This document shows, piece by piece, positions 27,901 through 37,780 of a DNA stretch of 64,000 nucleotides. The stretch is from assembly GCF_023546765.1 (NCBI RefSeq), contig NZ_CP097484.1:747501-811500 (forward strand), read 5' to 3'. Within the stretch, counting starts at the first letter, position 1, and each line of letters starts with the position of its first letter. This stretch comes from Methylobacterium tardum (lineage in GTDB: Bacteria > Pseudomonadota > Alphaproteobacteria > Rhizobiales > Beijerinckiaceae). Below the pieces are notes generated by a model. That model saw only the letters and a program-made list of their open reading frames with translations. It searched no databases and was not told where the DNA came from. A program made the translations under genes and the position numbers.

Positions 27901-30900
27901 GGCGCTGAGCGTCCGCTGCCAGCCCTCGATATCCTCAAGCCGGCCCACGGGCAGGCCGCCTGCGGCCTCCTCGAACCAGCCGGCCGTGAGGCCGAACACG
28001 AGGTCGCGGAACAGGGAAGCCCCCGGCTCCACGGCCACCAGCAGGCCGCCGGTGGCGAGCGCTCCGGCGAGCTGGCCCGGCAGGGCGCGGTCGCCGCGGT
28101 GCAGGCTGCCGGACGCCAGGATCAGGTCGAAGCTTGCCGGAGCGAGCTCCTCGGCGGTCTCGACCACGGCCGCAGCACGGCCGAGGGACAGGCGGGCGCG
28201 CTCGGCGAGCCTGCGGTCGGTCTCGAAGACCGTGAGCCGGGCCTCGGCGGCGGCCGCGAAACTCGCGGTCTGCGCCGAGAGCGGGCCGAACCCGACCTGC
28301 AGAACCCGAAGCGCCCGCTCCTTCGGAAGCTGGGCATGGCTCCGCTCGATCAGGCCGGCGACCACGTCGGCGCCGTGGCGCGCGGTGGCGGAGCGCAGCA
28401 CGAAGGCGTCGATCGCCCCCTGCGGCAGGGCCGGCGCGTCGGTCAGCTTCCCGGCGAGCAGCCGGTCGACCAGGGCTCCGACATCGGCGATCAGCACCAG
28501 CTCGGCCGAGAGATCCGGGTGGTCACCCGCGATCCAGCGCATGATCTCGTCGGGCGCCGGCAGGGCGGAGCCGTCGCCCAGCGTCCAGTTCTGGCCGGCG
28601 CGCTCGGCGAGGCCGCTGCTCTCGAGGGCGTAGAGGGCGTTCAGCAGCCAGGGGCGCAGAGCCTCCGGCACGCGGCTGTCGGTGACCGAGACGGTCTCGC
28701 CCTGCGCAAGCCCGGAGGCGAGGCGGTAGGCGAGCGACGTGGCCCAGCCCTCCAGCAGGAGGTGACCCGGCGACAGGGCTGCATCGGACGGCCCCTTTGC
28801 CTCGGCAGCGAGCGGACGCAGCCGCGCGGCCACGGTCGGCCGGCGCTCCATCGGGATCGCGGTCGGCTCGGTGGCGAGTTCCGGGACCTGCGAGATCGCG
28901 AAGGCCGCGAGGTCGCCGCCGTTCTTGGCGCGCAGGGCCTGGAACCGGCCCTCGCGGATCGTGGCGACCACAGCGCCCTCGGCGTCGAGGAGCGTGAAGT
29001 CGGCCAGGATCGAGCGCTCGTTGCAGCGGCGGGTGCGGATGATCGAGCGGGCGATCACCGCGCCGGGGCGCAAAAGCCGGACCTCGCCGAAGCGCACCGG
29101 GATGTAGGCCTTGCCGCCGTTCTCCCCGAGCAGGTCGGCGAACAGCAGGATCAGCCCGTGGAAGCAGGCGTCGAGCCGGTTCGGCACCAGGGCGTAGCGG
29201 CTGTCGGGCGCGGCCGGCAGCAGATCGGACACGATGGTGGCGTCGTCCAGCCGGGCGCTCATGGCGACCTGCTGGAAGCTCGGCCCGAAGGCGAGCCCGG
29301 AGGCGAGGGCCTTGGCGTAGAGCGCATCGCCGGAGAGCACGTGCTCACCCGCGGTCTCGAAGCTGAAGCCGTCGAGGTCCGGGGTCTTCGGGGCCGAGAA
29401 GGTGCCCTCGACGATCTTGGCCTGGGCATGGAGCTGCCAGGGCGTCTGGGTCAGGCGCGGTCGGCTCAGCACCTGGATGCCGTTGCCGGAGCCCGACAGA
29501 CGCACCGCGACCTCGCGCAGGGCGTCCTCGGTGAAGACCATCGGCGCGACGATCTCGAAATCGGCCAGCACGACCTCGTCGTCGCGCAGGGCCTCGCGGA
29601 CGCAGGACAGCGCCATCTCGACGAAGCCGGCGCCGGGCATGATCACCTGGCCGTCGACCTTGTGGTCTTCCAGCTCGGGCACGGTCGCCGGATCGACGAA
29701 GCCGTTCCACTCCAGGCCGTCGAAGGTGGTGCGCGACCCGATCAGCGGGTGGTAGGGGCGGGGGCTCATGGCGCCCACGCCCTCGGTGGTGTCGGCGAGG
29801 CGGAACGGCCGGCGCTGCCACGGATAGGTCGGCAGGCGCACGTCGCCCTTCGGCGCGTCGCCGAACAGCAAAGTCTCGCCGACCTGCGCGCCCTGGACCA
29901 GGGCGGCGCTGACCGCCTTGGCGATCGGATCGCCGCCGGAGGCCTTGCGGTGCATCACGCCGACCGTTGCGGTCTCGATGCCGAGCGGCTCGACCGCGTC
30001 GCCGACATGGGACATCAGGGTCGCGCGAGGGCCGACCTCGACGAAGACGCGGGCGCCGCGGCGGGTGGCGTCCTGCACGGCCTCGGAGAAGCGCACCGGC
30101 TCGCGAATGTTGCGCCACCAGTAGCCGGCGCCGAAATGGCTGCCGTCCAGCACCGAGCCGGTGACGGTCGAGACCATCGCGGTGGTGCCGGCCTGGGCCT
30201 TGAGCCCGGCGAGGTCGCGCAGCAGCGGCTTCTCGGTCGGGTCCATCAGCCTTCCGTGGAAGGCGTAGGCGAGGTCGAGCTTGCGCCCGCGGCGGCGCTT
30301 GCGCGACAGGGCCTTGAGGGCGGCGTCGATATCGGCCACCGGGCCCGCGACGGTGACGGCCTTCGGGCTGTTGTAGGCGGCGATGTCGAGGGTCGGGTAA
30401 TCCTTGAGGAAGGTCTCGACCTCCTCGGACGGCATCAGCAGCACCGCCATGGTGCCCTGGCCGTGCGTCGTTTCCTGGTGGTGGCTGCGGTAGTAGATGA
30501 CCCGGACCGCGTCCTCCAGGCTCAGGATCCCGGCGGCCTCGGCGGCTGCGATCTCGCCGACGCTGTGGCCGAGGACGTAGGACGGGATCAGGCCCTTGGC
30601 CTTGAGGGCGGCCGTGGAGGCGCTCTCGATGGCGAAGATCAGCGGCTGCGAGACGCTGGTCAGGACCAGGCGCTCGCCGAGATCGTCGGCGTAGAGCGCG
30701 TCCTTCAGCGACCAGTCCGAATAGCCCTGGAACAACGTGTCGATCCGGTCGAAGGCCGCGCGGAAGGCCGCGTTCTCCTCGTAGGCCTCGCGGCCCATGC
30801 CGGCCCACTGGCTGCCGTTGCCCGAGTAGACGAAGGCGACCTCGGCGACCCGGTCGACCGCGGTGCCGGTGAAGGCGTCCTGGGTATCCTCGCCCTCGCC

Positions 30901-32424
30901 GACGGCGCGCAGGGCCGCGACCACGTCGGCCTTGCCGTCCAGCGCGACGGCGAGGCGAGCCGGCATGCGCTCGCGGCGATGCGCGACAGCGGCCGCCATG
31001 GCGGCGGCCTGCGCGGGCTCGGCCTCGAGGCGCTCGGCGTAGTCGAGGGCGAGCTCGTTCAGCGCGGCCCGGCTCTGGGCCGAGAGCAGCAGCACCTGTG
31101 CGGACGATTCGGGAGCCGATTCGGGCGGTTTCGCCCAGGCGGGGGCGTCGGTGATGACGACGTGGGCGTTGGTGCCGCCGAAGCCGAAGGAATTCACACC
31201 CGCGAAGCGCTCGCGCGAACCGCGGCCGATCGGCATGGCCTCCCGCACCACGTGCAGGTTGAGCTCGTCGAACGGGATCTCGGGATTCAGCTCGGCCGCG
31301 TGCAGCGACGGCGGCACGAGGTCGTGCTCCAGCGCCAGCGTCGCCTTCATCAGGCCGGCGAGGCCCGAGACCGGCTCGGTATGGCCGATATTGGTCTTGA
31401 TCGAGCCGATCGGCAGCGGCGCCTGCCGGCCGCGGCCGAGTTTCGAGCCGATGGCCGAGGCCTCGATCGGGTCGCCCACCGGCGTGCCGGTGCCGTGCGC
31501 CTCCATGAAGGCGAGGTCGTCGAGCCGGATCTCGGCCTCGCGATAGACCTTCTCCAGCAGGGCACCCTGGGCGTAGCCCGAGGGGAGGGAGATGCCGGTG
31601 GTGCGCCCGTCGGAGTTGATCCCCGAGGCCGCCACCATGGCGCGGACCGTGGCGCCGTTGCGCCGCGCGGCCTCGGCCGATTGCAGCACGAACACCACGC
31701 CGCCCTCCGAGCGCACGTAGCCGTCGGCGTTCTTGGAGAACGCCTGGCACAGGCCGGTGCGCGAGAGCATCTGCGCGGTCGAGAAGCAGATGAAGTTGAA
31801 CGGGCTCGCCAGCACGTTGACGCCGGCGACGACGGCGGTGTCCACACGGCCGGAGCGGATCGCCTGGACGGCGTTGTCGAAGGCGACGAGCGAGGACGAG
31901 CACGCCGTGTCGACGGTGAAGCTCGGGCCCTTCAGATCGAAGATGTACGAGATGCGGTTCGAGATGATGGAGAGCGTGTTGCCGGTCGCCGCGTAGGCGT
32001 CGCCCGACGGCGCATCGAGGATGCGCAGGTTGCCGTAATCGAGCGACGAGGCACCGACGAACACGCCGATATTGCTGCCGGCCACGCTCGACGGGCGCAG
32101 GCCCGCATCCTCAAGGGCTTCCCAGGTCAGCTCCAGCAGCATCCGTTGCTGCGGATCCATCTGCTCGGCCTCGCGGGGCGAGATGCCGAACACCGCCGGA
32201 TCGAACGACCACACGTCGCCGATGATACCGGCCGCCCAGGTGTAGCTCTTGCCGCGCTCATGGGCGCGTGGGTGGGCGAACCGCTCCAGGGAGAACCGGT
32301 CGGCCGGCACCTTGCTGACGGCGCAGCGTCCTTCGGACAGGAGTGACCACAGCCCATCGACGCTGGGGGCCCCGGGCAGTCGGCATGCGCGTCCGACGAT
32401 CGCAATGTCTGTACGTTGTGTCAC
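24982..32424 (-). CDS. rkpA: Type I polyketide/fatty acid synthase, RkpA-like
   Basis: A 2480-aa multidomain synthase. Order: KS (about 4-425; Cys in DTACSSSL, EAHGTGT, IGHTEPVSG), AT (about 527-825; GHSVGE, YAFH), DH (about 890-1160; DHKVDGQVIMPG), methyltransferase-like region (about 1300-1480, with a weak VLQVGFGP loop), ER (about 1745-2055; VHGGAGGVGLAAL), KR (about 2080-2280; TGGLGGFGLEAA, SSATTFIGNPGQGSYVAAN), and a C-terminal ACP (Ser in IGLDSLMG, about 2390). There is no thioesterase. A full reducing set predicts a saturated chain. GTG 32424 is preferred because the KS begins right there; an ATG at 32574 would add 50 unrelated residues. Size and domain set match S. meliloti RkpA. The frame is intact over 7.4 kb. 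Confidence 0.93.
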   Translation of the reverse strand: MTQRTDIAIVGRACRLPGAPSVDGLWSLLSEGRCAVSKVPADRFSLERFAHPRAHERGKSYTWAAGIIGDVWSFDPAVFGISPREAEQMDPQQRMLLELTWEALEDAGLRPSSVAGSNIGVFVGASSLDYGNLRILDAPSGDAYAATGNTLSIISNRISYIFDLKGPSFTVDTACSSSLVAFDNAVQAIRSGRVDTAVVAGVNVLASPFNFICFSTAQMLSRTGLCQAFSKNADGYVRSEGGVVFVLQSAEAARRNGATVRAMVAASGINSDGRTTGISLPSGYAQGALLEKVYREAEIRLDDLAFMEAHGTGTPVGDPIEASAIGSKLGRGRQAPLPIGSIKTNIGHTEPVSGLAGLMKATLALEHDLVPPSLHAAELNPEIPFDELNLHVVREAMPIGRGSRERFAGVNSFGFGGTNAHVVITDAPAWAKPPESAPESSAQVLLLSAQSRAALNELALDYAERLEAEPAQAAAMAAAVAHRRERMPARLAVALDGKADVVAALRAVGEGEDTQDAFTGTAVDRVAEVAFVYSGNGSQWAGMGREAYEENAAFRAAFDRIDTLFQGYSDWSLKDALYADDLGERLVLTSVSQPLIFAIESASTAALKAKGLIPSYVLGHSVGEIAAAEAAGILSLEDAVRVIYYRSHHQETTHGQGTMAVLLMPSEEVETFLKDYPTLDIAAYNSPKAVTVAGPVADIDAALKALSRKRRRGRKLDLAYAFHGRLMDPTEKPLLRDLAGLKAQAGTTAMVSTVTGSVLDGSHFGAGYWWRNIREPVRFSEAVQDATRRGARVFVEVGPRATLMSHVGDAVEPLGIETATVGVMHRKASGGDPIAKAVSAALVQGAQVGETLLFGDAPKGDVRLPTYPWQRRPFRLADTTEGVGAMSPRPYHPLIGSRTTFDGLEWNGFVDPATVPELEDHKVDGQVIMPGAGFVEMALSCVREALRDDEVVLADFEIVAPMVFTEDALREVAVRLSGSGNGIQVLSRPRLTQTPWQLHAQAKIVEGTFSAPKTPDLDGFSFETAGEHVLSGDALYAKALASGLAFGPSFQQVAMSARLDDATIVSDLLPAAPDSRYALVPNRLDACFHGLILLFADLLGENGGKAYIPVRFGEVRLLRPGAVIARSIIRTRRCNERSILADFTLLDAEGAVVATIREGRFQALRAKNGGDLAAFAISQVPELATEPTAIPMERRPTVAARLRPLAAEAKGPSDAALSPGHLLLEGWATSLAYRLASGLAQGETVSVTDSRVPEALRPWLLNALYALESSGLAERAGQNWTLGDGSALPAPDEIMRWIAGDHPDLSAELVLIADVGALVDRLLAGKLTDAPALPQGAIDAFVLRSATARHGADVVAGLIERSHAQLPKERALRVLQVGFGPLSAQTASFAAAAEARLTVFETDRRLAERARLSLGRAAAVVETAEELAPASFDLILASGSLHRGDRALPGQLAGALATGGLLVAVEPGASLFRDLVFGLTAGWFEEAAGGLPVGRLEDIEGWQRTLSAHGLVKVEVERAASANGDDLLLTAEAPVRPGPAPAQSFAFVIGSDDEFAAETASSLATLLVAGGVHVSIILDSETSLMELEKETPDTVVFLAGAFTRGGEAAERLRDRCLSLKRCSEHLGTRQTRLWVVAPGATRDRGGQTTNIEAGVWAFSRTLANEAPNLDVRRIDLSPEMSSKRASERLRDLILSGTPETEIVLDDERTQVVRFHAGRPQHRDPADAVPAEAARLERSNTGGLSEMVWGPAERRAPGKGEMEIAVEATGLNFRDVLWALSMLPEEILEDGFAGPRLGLECAGRVTAVGPGVKGFKVGDPVVAFAQSGFATHIVVPDLVVAPMPQGLDPMAAATVPVAFLTAYYGLVSCARMRRGEWVLVHGGAGGVGLAALQIAKLKGARVIATAGSREKRALVKALGAEHVLDSRSLAFVDEVRAITGDGVDIVLNSLFGEAMERSLNALRPFGRFVELGKRDYVANTHIGLRPFRRNLSYFGVDLDQVIQHQGDDGARMFREVMALFNDGGLKPLPYQPFTAAETSDAFRLMQQSGHIGKIVISPPKAGTIMKDTARPFTVSAEGVHLLTGGLGGFGLEAARWLIDRGAKHLVLAGRKGAATDEAKAIVAELTARGVTVEAKAVDITSRASVDRLIAGIEQGGKKLAGVLHAAAVLQDGLISNIDAAALDAVIGPKVVGAQHLDAATRDRSLDYFVLFSSATTFIGNPGQGSYVAANGFMEGLARQRRRRGLPALAVAWGAIGNVGMLARNKAVMEGLAGRVGVTPMEARRCLDLMAEALGSQGASPDEAVIAIAAMHWGKARERLATMRSPSYAELGSDQQAEAGGVQAINIAALLKGGDLDVVRKTVSDAIVEDIARILRLPKDDISRVRQLSEIGLDSLMGVELGASLQERFALDAPPAGLSSGMTVNELSESLIQAVSAPMDEAAGVAMSLVSKHVGGEVDAQMIAPLKELIEQTSSGIKETNS

Positions 32425-33209
32425 GTTCGGTTCGCACACGCTCGTTATCGGAAGTCGGCTCGGCTCTCGACGAGTGAGTACCCTCTCACCCCTTACTGTG
32501 GCACCATTGCGGTGTCCAACCAGCCCCAACGCGAGGTCATCCCTGCGCGGCGAAATTGCCGGAGGCTGTGACATGTATTCATCAGCAGCTTATCCAATTC
32601 CCGCGGCCACAATGCCAAGATTGGATGACTCGACCGGCTGTCGTAACGCTGGGACGATCATCAGAAAGCCACAGTTGCGCCGCGCCGGCCGGACCCCGTC
32701 TACGTGCGGCGCGCCGGTTTGCCGAAGACATCTTCTCCGGGCCGGCGAGATCCGGACCTGAGGATGCCGGCACCCGGAGCGCGGCGGCGATGATCAAGAC
32801 GCTGCCTCCGCCCGGCGCTCTTCCCTTCGCCCGACGCAGCAACATGTGGATGCCCGGTTCGCGGCGCTCTGGGGACCGCCGGAATCGGCCGAGCCTGCCT
32901 CCGGGATCGCGCCGACAGAGCCGGCCTCGATGATCGCACTCCGCATCCGGCCCTCCCGGTAGCCCGCCCAGCGGCTTGCTGCAACGCAGCATGGTCCGAG
33001 TGCCGCGACGATGCAACCCGACCGCGTTTGGATCACGTCCGGGCTGGCGCCCGGATGCAACAACCTGTTGGATGACCGTTTATTGACGGCACACGCCCCG
33101 CGCCCGCTTGGCGTGCGCACCGCTCCGATGCCGCTTCGCAGCGCGGGCGGCTTCCTGTAGAAGCGCCCCGCCCCCGAGGACCCGACCCGAGGATCGGCGA
33201 AGGACTGCG
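32425..33209. other. Long intergenic region between rkpA and argB
   Basis: About 785 bases with no supported gene. It is divergent, so it should hold the rkpA and argB promoters. Several short open frames exist on both strands, but none has a good ribosome site or a recognisable product. GC is lower in the first 250 bases than in the flanking genes. A regulatory RNA or long leader for the PKS gene cannot be ruled out. Confidence 0.45.
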
Positions 33210-34103
33210 ATGACCGAATTGCCGAACGTGCACGTGCGCGCCGAGGTCCTGGCTCAGGCGCTGCCCCACATGCAGCGCTACGACCAGGAGATCGTGGTGA
33301 TCAAGTATGGCGGCCACGCCATGGGCGACCGGGCCGCCGCCGAGGATTTCGCCGAGGACATCGTCCTGCTGGAGCAATCCGGGCTGAAGCCGATCGTCGT
33401 GCACGGCGGCGGACCCCAGATTGGCAAGATGCTCGACCGGCTCGGCATCCAGTCGGAGTTCCGCGGCGGCCTGCGCGTCACCGACGAGGCCACCGTCGAG
33501 GTGGTCGAAATGGTCCTGGCCGGCCTGATCAACAAGCAGATCGTCGGCTGGATCTCCGCCGAGGGCGGCCGGGCGGTCGGCCTGTGCGGCAAGGACGGCA
33601 ACATGGTCCGGGCCAAGCGGGCGATGAAGACCGTCGCCGATCCCGAGAGCCATGTGGAGCAGACCGTCGATCTGGGCCTCGTCGGCGAGCCGGATCACGT
33701 GGAGCGCGGCGTCCTCGACGCCGTCCTGAAGGCCGAGCTGATCCCGGTCCTGGCGCCCGTCGCCTACGGGGCGGACGGGCAGACCTACAACGTCAACGCC
33801 GACACCTTCGCGGGCGCCATCGCGGGGGCGCTCCGGGCCAAGCGCCTGCTGCTGCTCACCGACGTTCCGGGCGTGCTCGACAAGGACAAGAAGCTGATTC
33901 CCGAGCTGACCGTGGAGGATTGCCGCCGCCTGATCGCCGACGGCACCATCACCGGCGGGATGATCCCGAAGATCGAGACCTGCATGTACGCGATCGAGCG
34001 GGGCGTAGAGGCGGTCGTCATCCTCGACGGCAAGGTCAACCACGCGGTGCTGCTGGAGCTGTTCACCGATTACGGCGCCGGCACCCTGATCCGGCGGGGC
34101 TGA
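33210..34103 (+). CDS. argB: Acetylglutamate kinase
   Basis: Second enzyme of arginine biosynthesis, phosphorylating N-acetyl-L-glutamate. The protein is 297 aa. ATP and substrate motifs are present: [36 protein letters not shown] and [11 protein letters not shown]. The N-terminal extension (residues 1-25) is of the type seen in arginine-inhibitable, hexameric ArgB enzymes. ATG 33210 follows GCGAAGGACTGCG. Confidence 0.97.
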   Translation: MTELPNVHVRAEVLAQALPHMQRYDQEIVVIKYGGHAMGDRAAAEDFAEDIVLLEQSGLKPIVVHGGGPQIGKMLDRLGIQSEFRGGLRVTDEATVEVVEMVLAGLINKQIVGWISAEGGRAVGLCGKDGNMVRAKRAMKTVADPESHVEQTVDLGLVGEPDHVERGVLDAVLKAELIPVLAPVAYGADGQTYNVNADTFAGAIAGALRAKRLLLLTDVPGVLDKDKKLIPELTVEDCRRLIADGTITGGMIPKIETCMYAIERGVEAVVILDGKVNHAVLLELFTDYGAGTLIRRG

Positions 34104-34258
34104 GCGCCGCACCGGGACGGGTCCCATCGGCGGGGCGGCAACTTCCGCCTTGCCGGCGCATTGTCGTGCCCCGGACCGGCCTCGTGCAGGCCGGCCTTGC
34201 GAGCTTGACCGTCTCGGTCCAGACTTGTCCACAGGGGACCACGAGCCAAAGGGATCCG

Positions 34259-34999
34259 GTGCACCACCCCGACAAGGCCCAGTTCACCACCGCCGCGGCG
34301 CGCGGGTTCGCAGATGTCGACACCTGGGTGTTCGACCTCGACAACACGCTCTATCCGAGCGACGCCCGGGTCTGGCCGCAGGTCGACGAGCGGATCACGC
34401 TCTACGTCATGAAGCTCTACGGGCTCGACGGGATCTCGGCCCGCGCCCTGCAGAAGCACTTCTATCACCGCTACGGCACGACCCTGAAGGCGCTGATGGT
34501 CGAGGCCGGGGTCGATCCCCACGAGTTCCTCGACTTCGCCCATGACATCGATCACTCGACGATCAAGCTCGACCCGGATCTCGGTGACGCGATCGAGCGG
34601 CTGCCGGGGCGCAAGCTGATCCTCACCAACGGGTCGCGCCGACACGCCGAGAACGTCGCGTCCAAGCTCGGCATCCTCGACCATTTCGAGGACGTGTTCG
34701 ACATCGCCGCCGCCGATTTCGTCCCGAAGCCGGAGCGCTCGACCTACGAGCGGTTCCTCCGGACTCACGGGGTCGAACCGACCCGCGCCGCCCTGTTCGA
34801 GGACATCGCCCGCAACCTCGCCGTGCCGCATGACCTCGGCATGGCGACCGTGCTGGTGGTCCCGAAGATCGCCGATCCCTACCGCGAGGCGTTCGAGCAG
34901 GAAGCGGTTCGCGACGCGCATATCGATCACATCACCGACGACCTCGCGGCCTTCCTGTCCGCCTGTGTGCTGCCCGAGGCCGGCGTGAAGCCGGCATAG
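34259..34999 (+). CDS. HAD-family pyrimidine 5'-nucleotidase-like hydrolase
   Basis: Cytoplasmic phosphatase of 246 aa. HAD motifs are in order: DLDNTLYPSDA (motif I, nucleophile Asp), LILTNGSRRHAENV (motif II), Lys in DFVPKPERSTYERF (motif III) and ALFEDIARNL (motif IV). The helical cap between motifs I and II and the DLDNTLYP form match the bacterial/plant pyrimidine 5'-nucleotidase group (SDT1-like). I used GTG 34259, preceded by AAAGGGATCC. It follows argB by 155 bases and may be read from the same transcript. Confidence 0.88.
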   Translation: MHHPDKAQFTTAAARGFADVDTWVFDLDNTLYPSDARVWPQVDERITLYVMKLYGLDGISARALQKHFYHRYGTTLKALMVEAGVDPHEFLDFAHDIDHSTIKLDPDLGDAIERLPGRKLILTNGSRRHAENVASKLGILDHFEDVFDIAAADFVPKPERSTYERFLRTHGVEPTRAALFEDIARNLAVPHDLGMATVLVVPKIADPYREAFEQEAVRDAHIDHITDDLAAFLSACVLPEAGVKPA

Positions 35000-35369
35000 G
35001 GTGGGGAGGACGTCCTAGAATTTTCGCCTCTCCATGACGAGAGAATCTCAATTCTGTTCTGCGGAGAAGGGCTAGCGCGACGATCCCGCCCCGTCATTCC
35101 GGGGCCGCGCAGCGGAGCCCGGAATCCAGAGCCGCCAAGGCGCTCAAGCCTCGCACCACAAGCGGTTCTGGATTCCGGGCTCGCCTTCGGCGCCCCGGAA
35201 TGACGGGGCGGGATCATCACCATGACCCCGCCGGCCGATCGCGCCCGCGACCCAATCGACAAGCCGGCGACGATCCTGTAGAGAGCCGGCCAACTCACAA
35301 CAGGATCGCCGAAATCCTGGCGCCGATCGCCCATGAGGGGCGAAACGGCGCGACGGCCGGAGCTATGCC
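35000..35369. other. Intergenic region upstream of rplS with a complete palindromic repeat
   Basis: The gap holds the long inverted repeat at 35084-35213 and then about 150 bases that should contain the rplS promoter and leader. No gene is seen. Confidence 0.5.
35084..35213. repeat. Complete palindromic intergenic repeat
   Basis: The left arm (TCCCGCCCCGTCATTCCGGG at 35084-35103, continuing to CCCGGAATCCAGAGCCG) and right arm (CGGTTCTGGATTCCGGG .. CCCCGGAATGACGGGGCGGGA) are near-perfect reverse complements of about 50 bases around a 30-base spacer. The same units recur at 13.2, 15.5, 57.4 and 63.9 kb, always between genes. As RNA it would fold into a very long hairpin and may end or stabilise transcripts. 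Confidence 0.8.
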
Positions 35370-35771
35370 ATGAACATCATCGAGCAGCTGGAGCGCGAGG
35401 AAGTCGCGCGCCTCGCCAAGACCATCCCGGATTTCGAGCCGGGCGACACGCTCATCGTCAACGTCCGCGTCAAGGAAGGCGAGCGCACCCGCGTTCAGGC
35501 CTACGAGGGCGTCTGCATTGCCCGCTCGGGCGGTGGCCTCAACGAGAGCTTCACGGTTCGCAAGATCTCTTACGGTGAGGGCGTCGAGCGCGTCTTCCCG
35601 GTGCATTCGCCGATGATCGACTCGATCAAGGTGGCCCGCCGCGGCAAGGTGCGCCGCGCCAAGCTGTACTACCTACGCGACCGCCGCGGGAAGTCGGCCC
35701 GTATCGTCGAGCGGACCGATCGCTACAAGGCCAAGGACACGCCGGCCGGGGCGCCCGCCGCCGCCGAGTAA
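35370..35771 (+). CDS. rplS: 50S ribosomal protein L19
   Basis: A 133-aa ribosomal protein at the 30S-50S interface. Family landmarks are [49 protein letters not shown] and [20 protein letters not shown]. The acidic Ala/Pro-rich tail is usual in alphaproteobacteria. A clear terminator follows. The rimM-trmD genes that often precede rplS are absent here. Confidence 0.98.
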   Translation: MNIIEQLEREEVARLAKTIPDFEPGDTLIVNVRVKEGERTRVQAYEGVCIARSGGGLNESFTVRKISYGEGVERVFPVHSPMIDSIKVARRGKVRRAKLYYLRDRRGKSARIVERTDRYKAKDTPAGAPAAAE

Positions 35772-35815
35772 GCTGTCCGGGCGCCCGCTCCAACAAGCGG
35801 TGACCCTGTTTTCAG

Positions 35816-35846
35816 ACCGGTCCGGCTCAGCCGGGCCGGTTTTTTC
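35816..35846 (+). terminator. Rho-independent terminator of rplS
   Basis: ACCGGTCCGGC-TCA-GCCGGGCCGGT followed by TTTTTTC. Confidence 0.88.
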
Positions 35847-35884
35847 ATGGCCGATCGTCGTGCTCGTCTGCTGATACGCGGCCC

Positions 35885-37528
35885 TCAGGCCGCTCGGATG
35901 CCGTCGAGGAACCGCTGGATCTCGGCGGAGAGCTGCTCGGACTTGCGCGCCATGCCGCGTGCGGTGCCGAGCACCTGCTCGGCCGCGCCGCCCGTCTCCT
36001 CGGCCCCCTTCGACACGTCGGCGATGTTGCCGGTGACCGCCTCGGTGCCCTCCGCGGCCCGCGCGACGCTGCGCACGATCTCCTCGGTGGTCGCGCCCTG
36101 CTGCTCGATCGCGACCGCGACCGTCGTCGCGAGCCTGCTCACTGTGTCCACGGTCCGGCCGATCCCCTGGATCGCGTCAACGGCCTGCCGGGTCGAGGCC
36201 TGAACCGCGCCGATCCGCGCCGCGATCTCCTCGGTGGCGGAAGCGGTCTGTTCGGCCAGCGCCTTGACCTCGGCCGCCACGACCGCGAAGCCCCGGCCCG
36301 CCTCGCCGGCCCGGGCCGCCTCGATTGTGGCGTTGAGCGCCAGCAGGTTGGTCTGACGGGCGATGTCGGCGATCAGGCTGGCGACCGCGCCGATCTGCTC
36401 GGCCTCGTCCGCGAGGTCACCCACGAGGGCGTTCGTGCGCTGTGCCTCGGTCGCTGCCTGCGCCGTCCGGGCCGAGGATTGCGCCATCTGCCCGGAAATC
36501 TCCTGGATGGTGACCGCTATCTCCTTGGTGGCGGCGGCGACGCTCTGAACGCTTCCGGCCGTCTCCTGCGCGGCCTCCGCCACGCGCGCGGCCCGCGCGC
36601 TCGTGTGCGACGCGGTCCGCGTCATCGCATCGGCGGCCGCCTGCATCTCCGTGGCCGCCGCGACATCCGTCATCAGGATTCCGGCCTGGGTCTCGAACGC
36701 CTGGGTCAGGTCGCCGAGGATCTGCGCATGCCGGGCCTCGGCCCCCGCCGCGCGCACAGCCGCCCGGTCGAGCTCGGCCTTATCGATCAGCGCCTGGCGG
36801 AACACCTCGACGGCGTCGGCCATCTGGCCGATCTCGTCCATCCGGTTGAGTCCGGAGACCGGACCGGCGACATCCCCGCCGGCGAGGGTCTGCATGCGGC
36901 GACCGAGCTGGTCGAGGGCGCGCGTGATGCTGCGCCCGATTAGGACCAAGCCGACAACCCCGAGGGCGCCGACGCCGAGGAGGAGGCCGATCGCCGCGAA
37001 CGCGAGCGAGAGGAAGGCGGCCTTGATGTCGTAGGTGTAGGTTCCCGCGGCGATCATGATGTTCCAGGGCTCGAACCTGACGGCGAATGTGGTCTTCGGG
37101 TACAGGCCCTCACGTCCGGGCCGGGCGTATCGATACGTCGTCACAGCCGTTTCGGACGTCCTCAGCTGGTCGATCAGCGTCCCGGCTACGCGGACACCGT
37201 TAACCCGCGTGTCCAGCTGATTGCTGCCGACAAGTCTGCGGTCGGGAACCGCCAGGGCCGTGCCGTCCATCGCGTAGATGGCGACGTAGTTGGTGGCGCC
37301 ACCGAAGCGCTTGGCCATGGCGGTCTCGGCAAGCTCCGAGAGGGCCGCCTCCCGGGTCAGCGCACCGTTCCTCACCCGGGTCTCGAGACTCTGCGCGTAG
37401 GTGGTGAACAGCTCCGTGATGGCGCGCAGCGATTGCAGCCGCTCGGACAGCATTTCCCGGTAGCACAGTCGCAGACCGGCAGCCCCGATAAGTGCAACAA
37501 CCAATCCGGTGAGTACAATTTGCGCCAT
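35885..37528 (-). CDS. Methyl-accepting chemotaxis protein
   Basis: Membrane chemoreceptor of 547 aa. Order: helix 1 (about 2-22), a periplasmic single-Cache-like sensor (about 30-170; [27 protein letters not shown]), helix 2 (about 175-200), HAMP (about 200-255), and a cytoplasmic signalling domain with the conserved tip [20 protein letters not shown] (about 393-412). No C-terminal CheR-binding pentapeptide is seen. The residues before the first ATG ([11 protein letters not shown]) look like a genuine cytoplasmic N-terminus, but an in-frame TGA lies close upstream and no usual start codon lies between; the true start is therefore uncertain. No che genes are nearby. Confidence 0.9.
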   Translation of the reverse strand: MAQIVLTGLVVALIGAAGLRLCYREMLSERLQSLRAITELFTTYAQSLETRVRNGALTREAALSELAETAMAKRFGGATNYVAIYAMDGTALAVPDRRLVGSNQLDTRVNGVRVAGTLIDQLRTSETAVTTYRYARPGREGLYPKTTFAVRFEPWNIMIAAGTYTYDIKAAFLSLAFAAIGLLLGVGALGVVGLVLIGRSITRALDQLGRRMQTLAGGDVAGPVSGLNRMDEIGQMADAVEVFRQALIDKAELDRAAVRAAGAEARHAQILGDLTQAFETQAGILMTDVAAATEMQAAADAMTRTASHTSARAARVAEAAQETAGSVQSVAAATKEIAVTIQEISGQMAQSSARTAQAATEAQRTNALVGDLADEAEQIGAVASLIADIARQTNLLALNATIEAARAGEAGRGFAVVAAEVKALAEQTASATEEIAARIGAVQASTRQAVDAIQGIGRTVDTVSRLATTVAVAIEQQGATTEEIVRSVARAAEGTEAVTGNIADVSKGAEETGGAAEQVLGTARGMARKSEQLSAEIQRFLDGIRAA

Positions 37529-37780
37529 GATCCGGCGCGACAGACTCTTCTTCCAGAACTTTACGAATCCTGGAAGCGGAACCTGAGATCACCGCATCGT
37601 CGAGCGACCGCAGCACGCGAACGGACCCGTGGACTGGCCCGACATCGGGGGCCTCCGGCACGGGATCGTTGGCAGATTGGGGTCTCTGGGGTCAATCGGG
37701 CCGGTTGGCCGGATGCCGGTGCGGCCCGGCGGAACGGCGCGCCGGGCTTCACCGCCGGCGCGATCCGGATCCGAACACCG

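Noticed and set aside
25843..32346. A 2167-codon open frame on the plus strand
   Set aside because: It lies wholly opposite the PKS gene, has low-complexity Arg/Gly/Ala/His composition typical of GC-rich antisense frames and no domain. The PKS frame is fully explained.
24982..32424. PKS as a secondary-metabolite (antibiotic) synthase
   Set aside because: It lies with an oxoamine synthase, SDR, KpsC/KpsS and export lipoprotein, the rkp-type capsule context. No tailoring, resistance or further PKS module is present.
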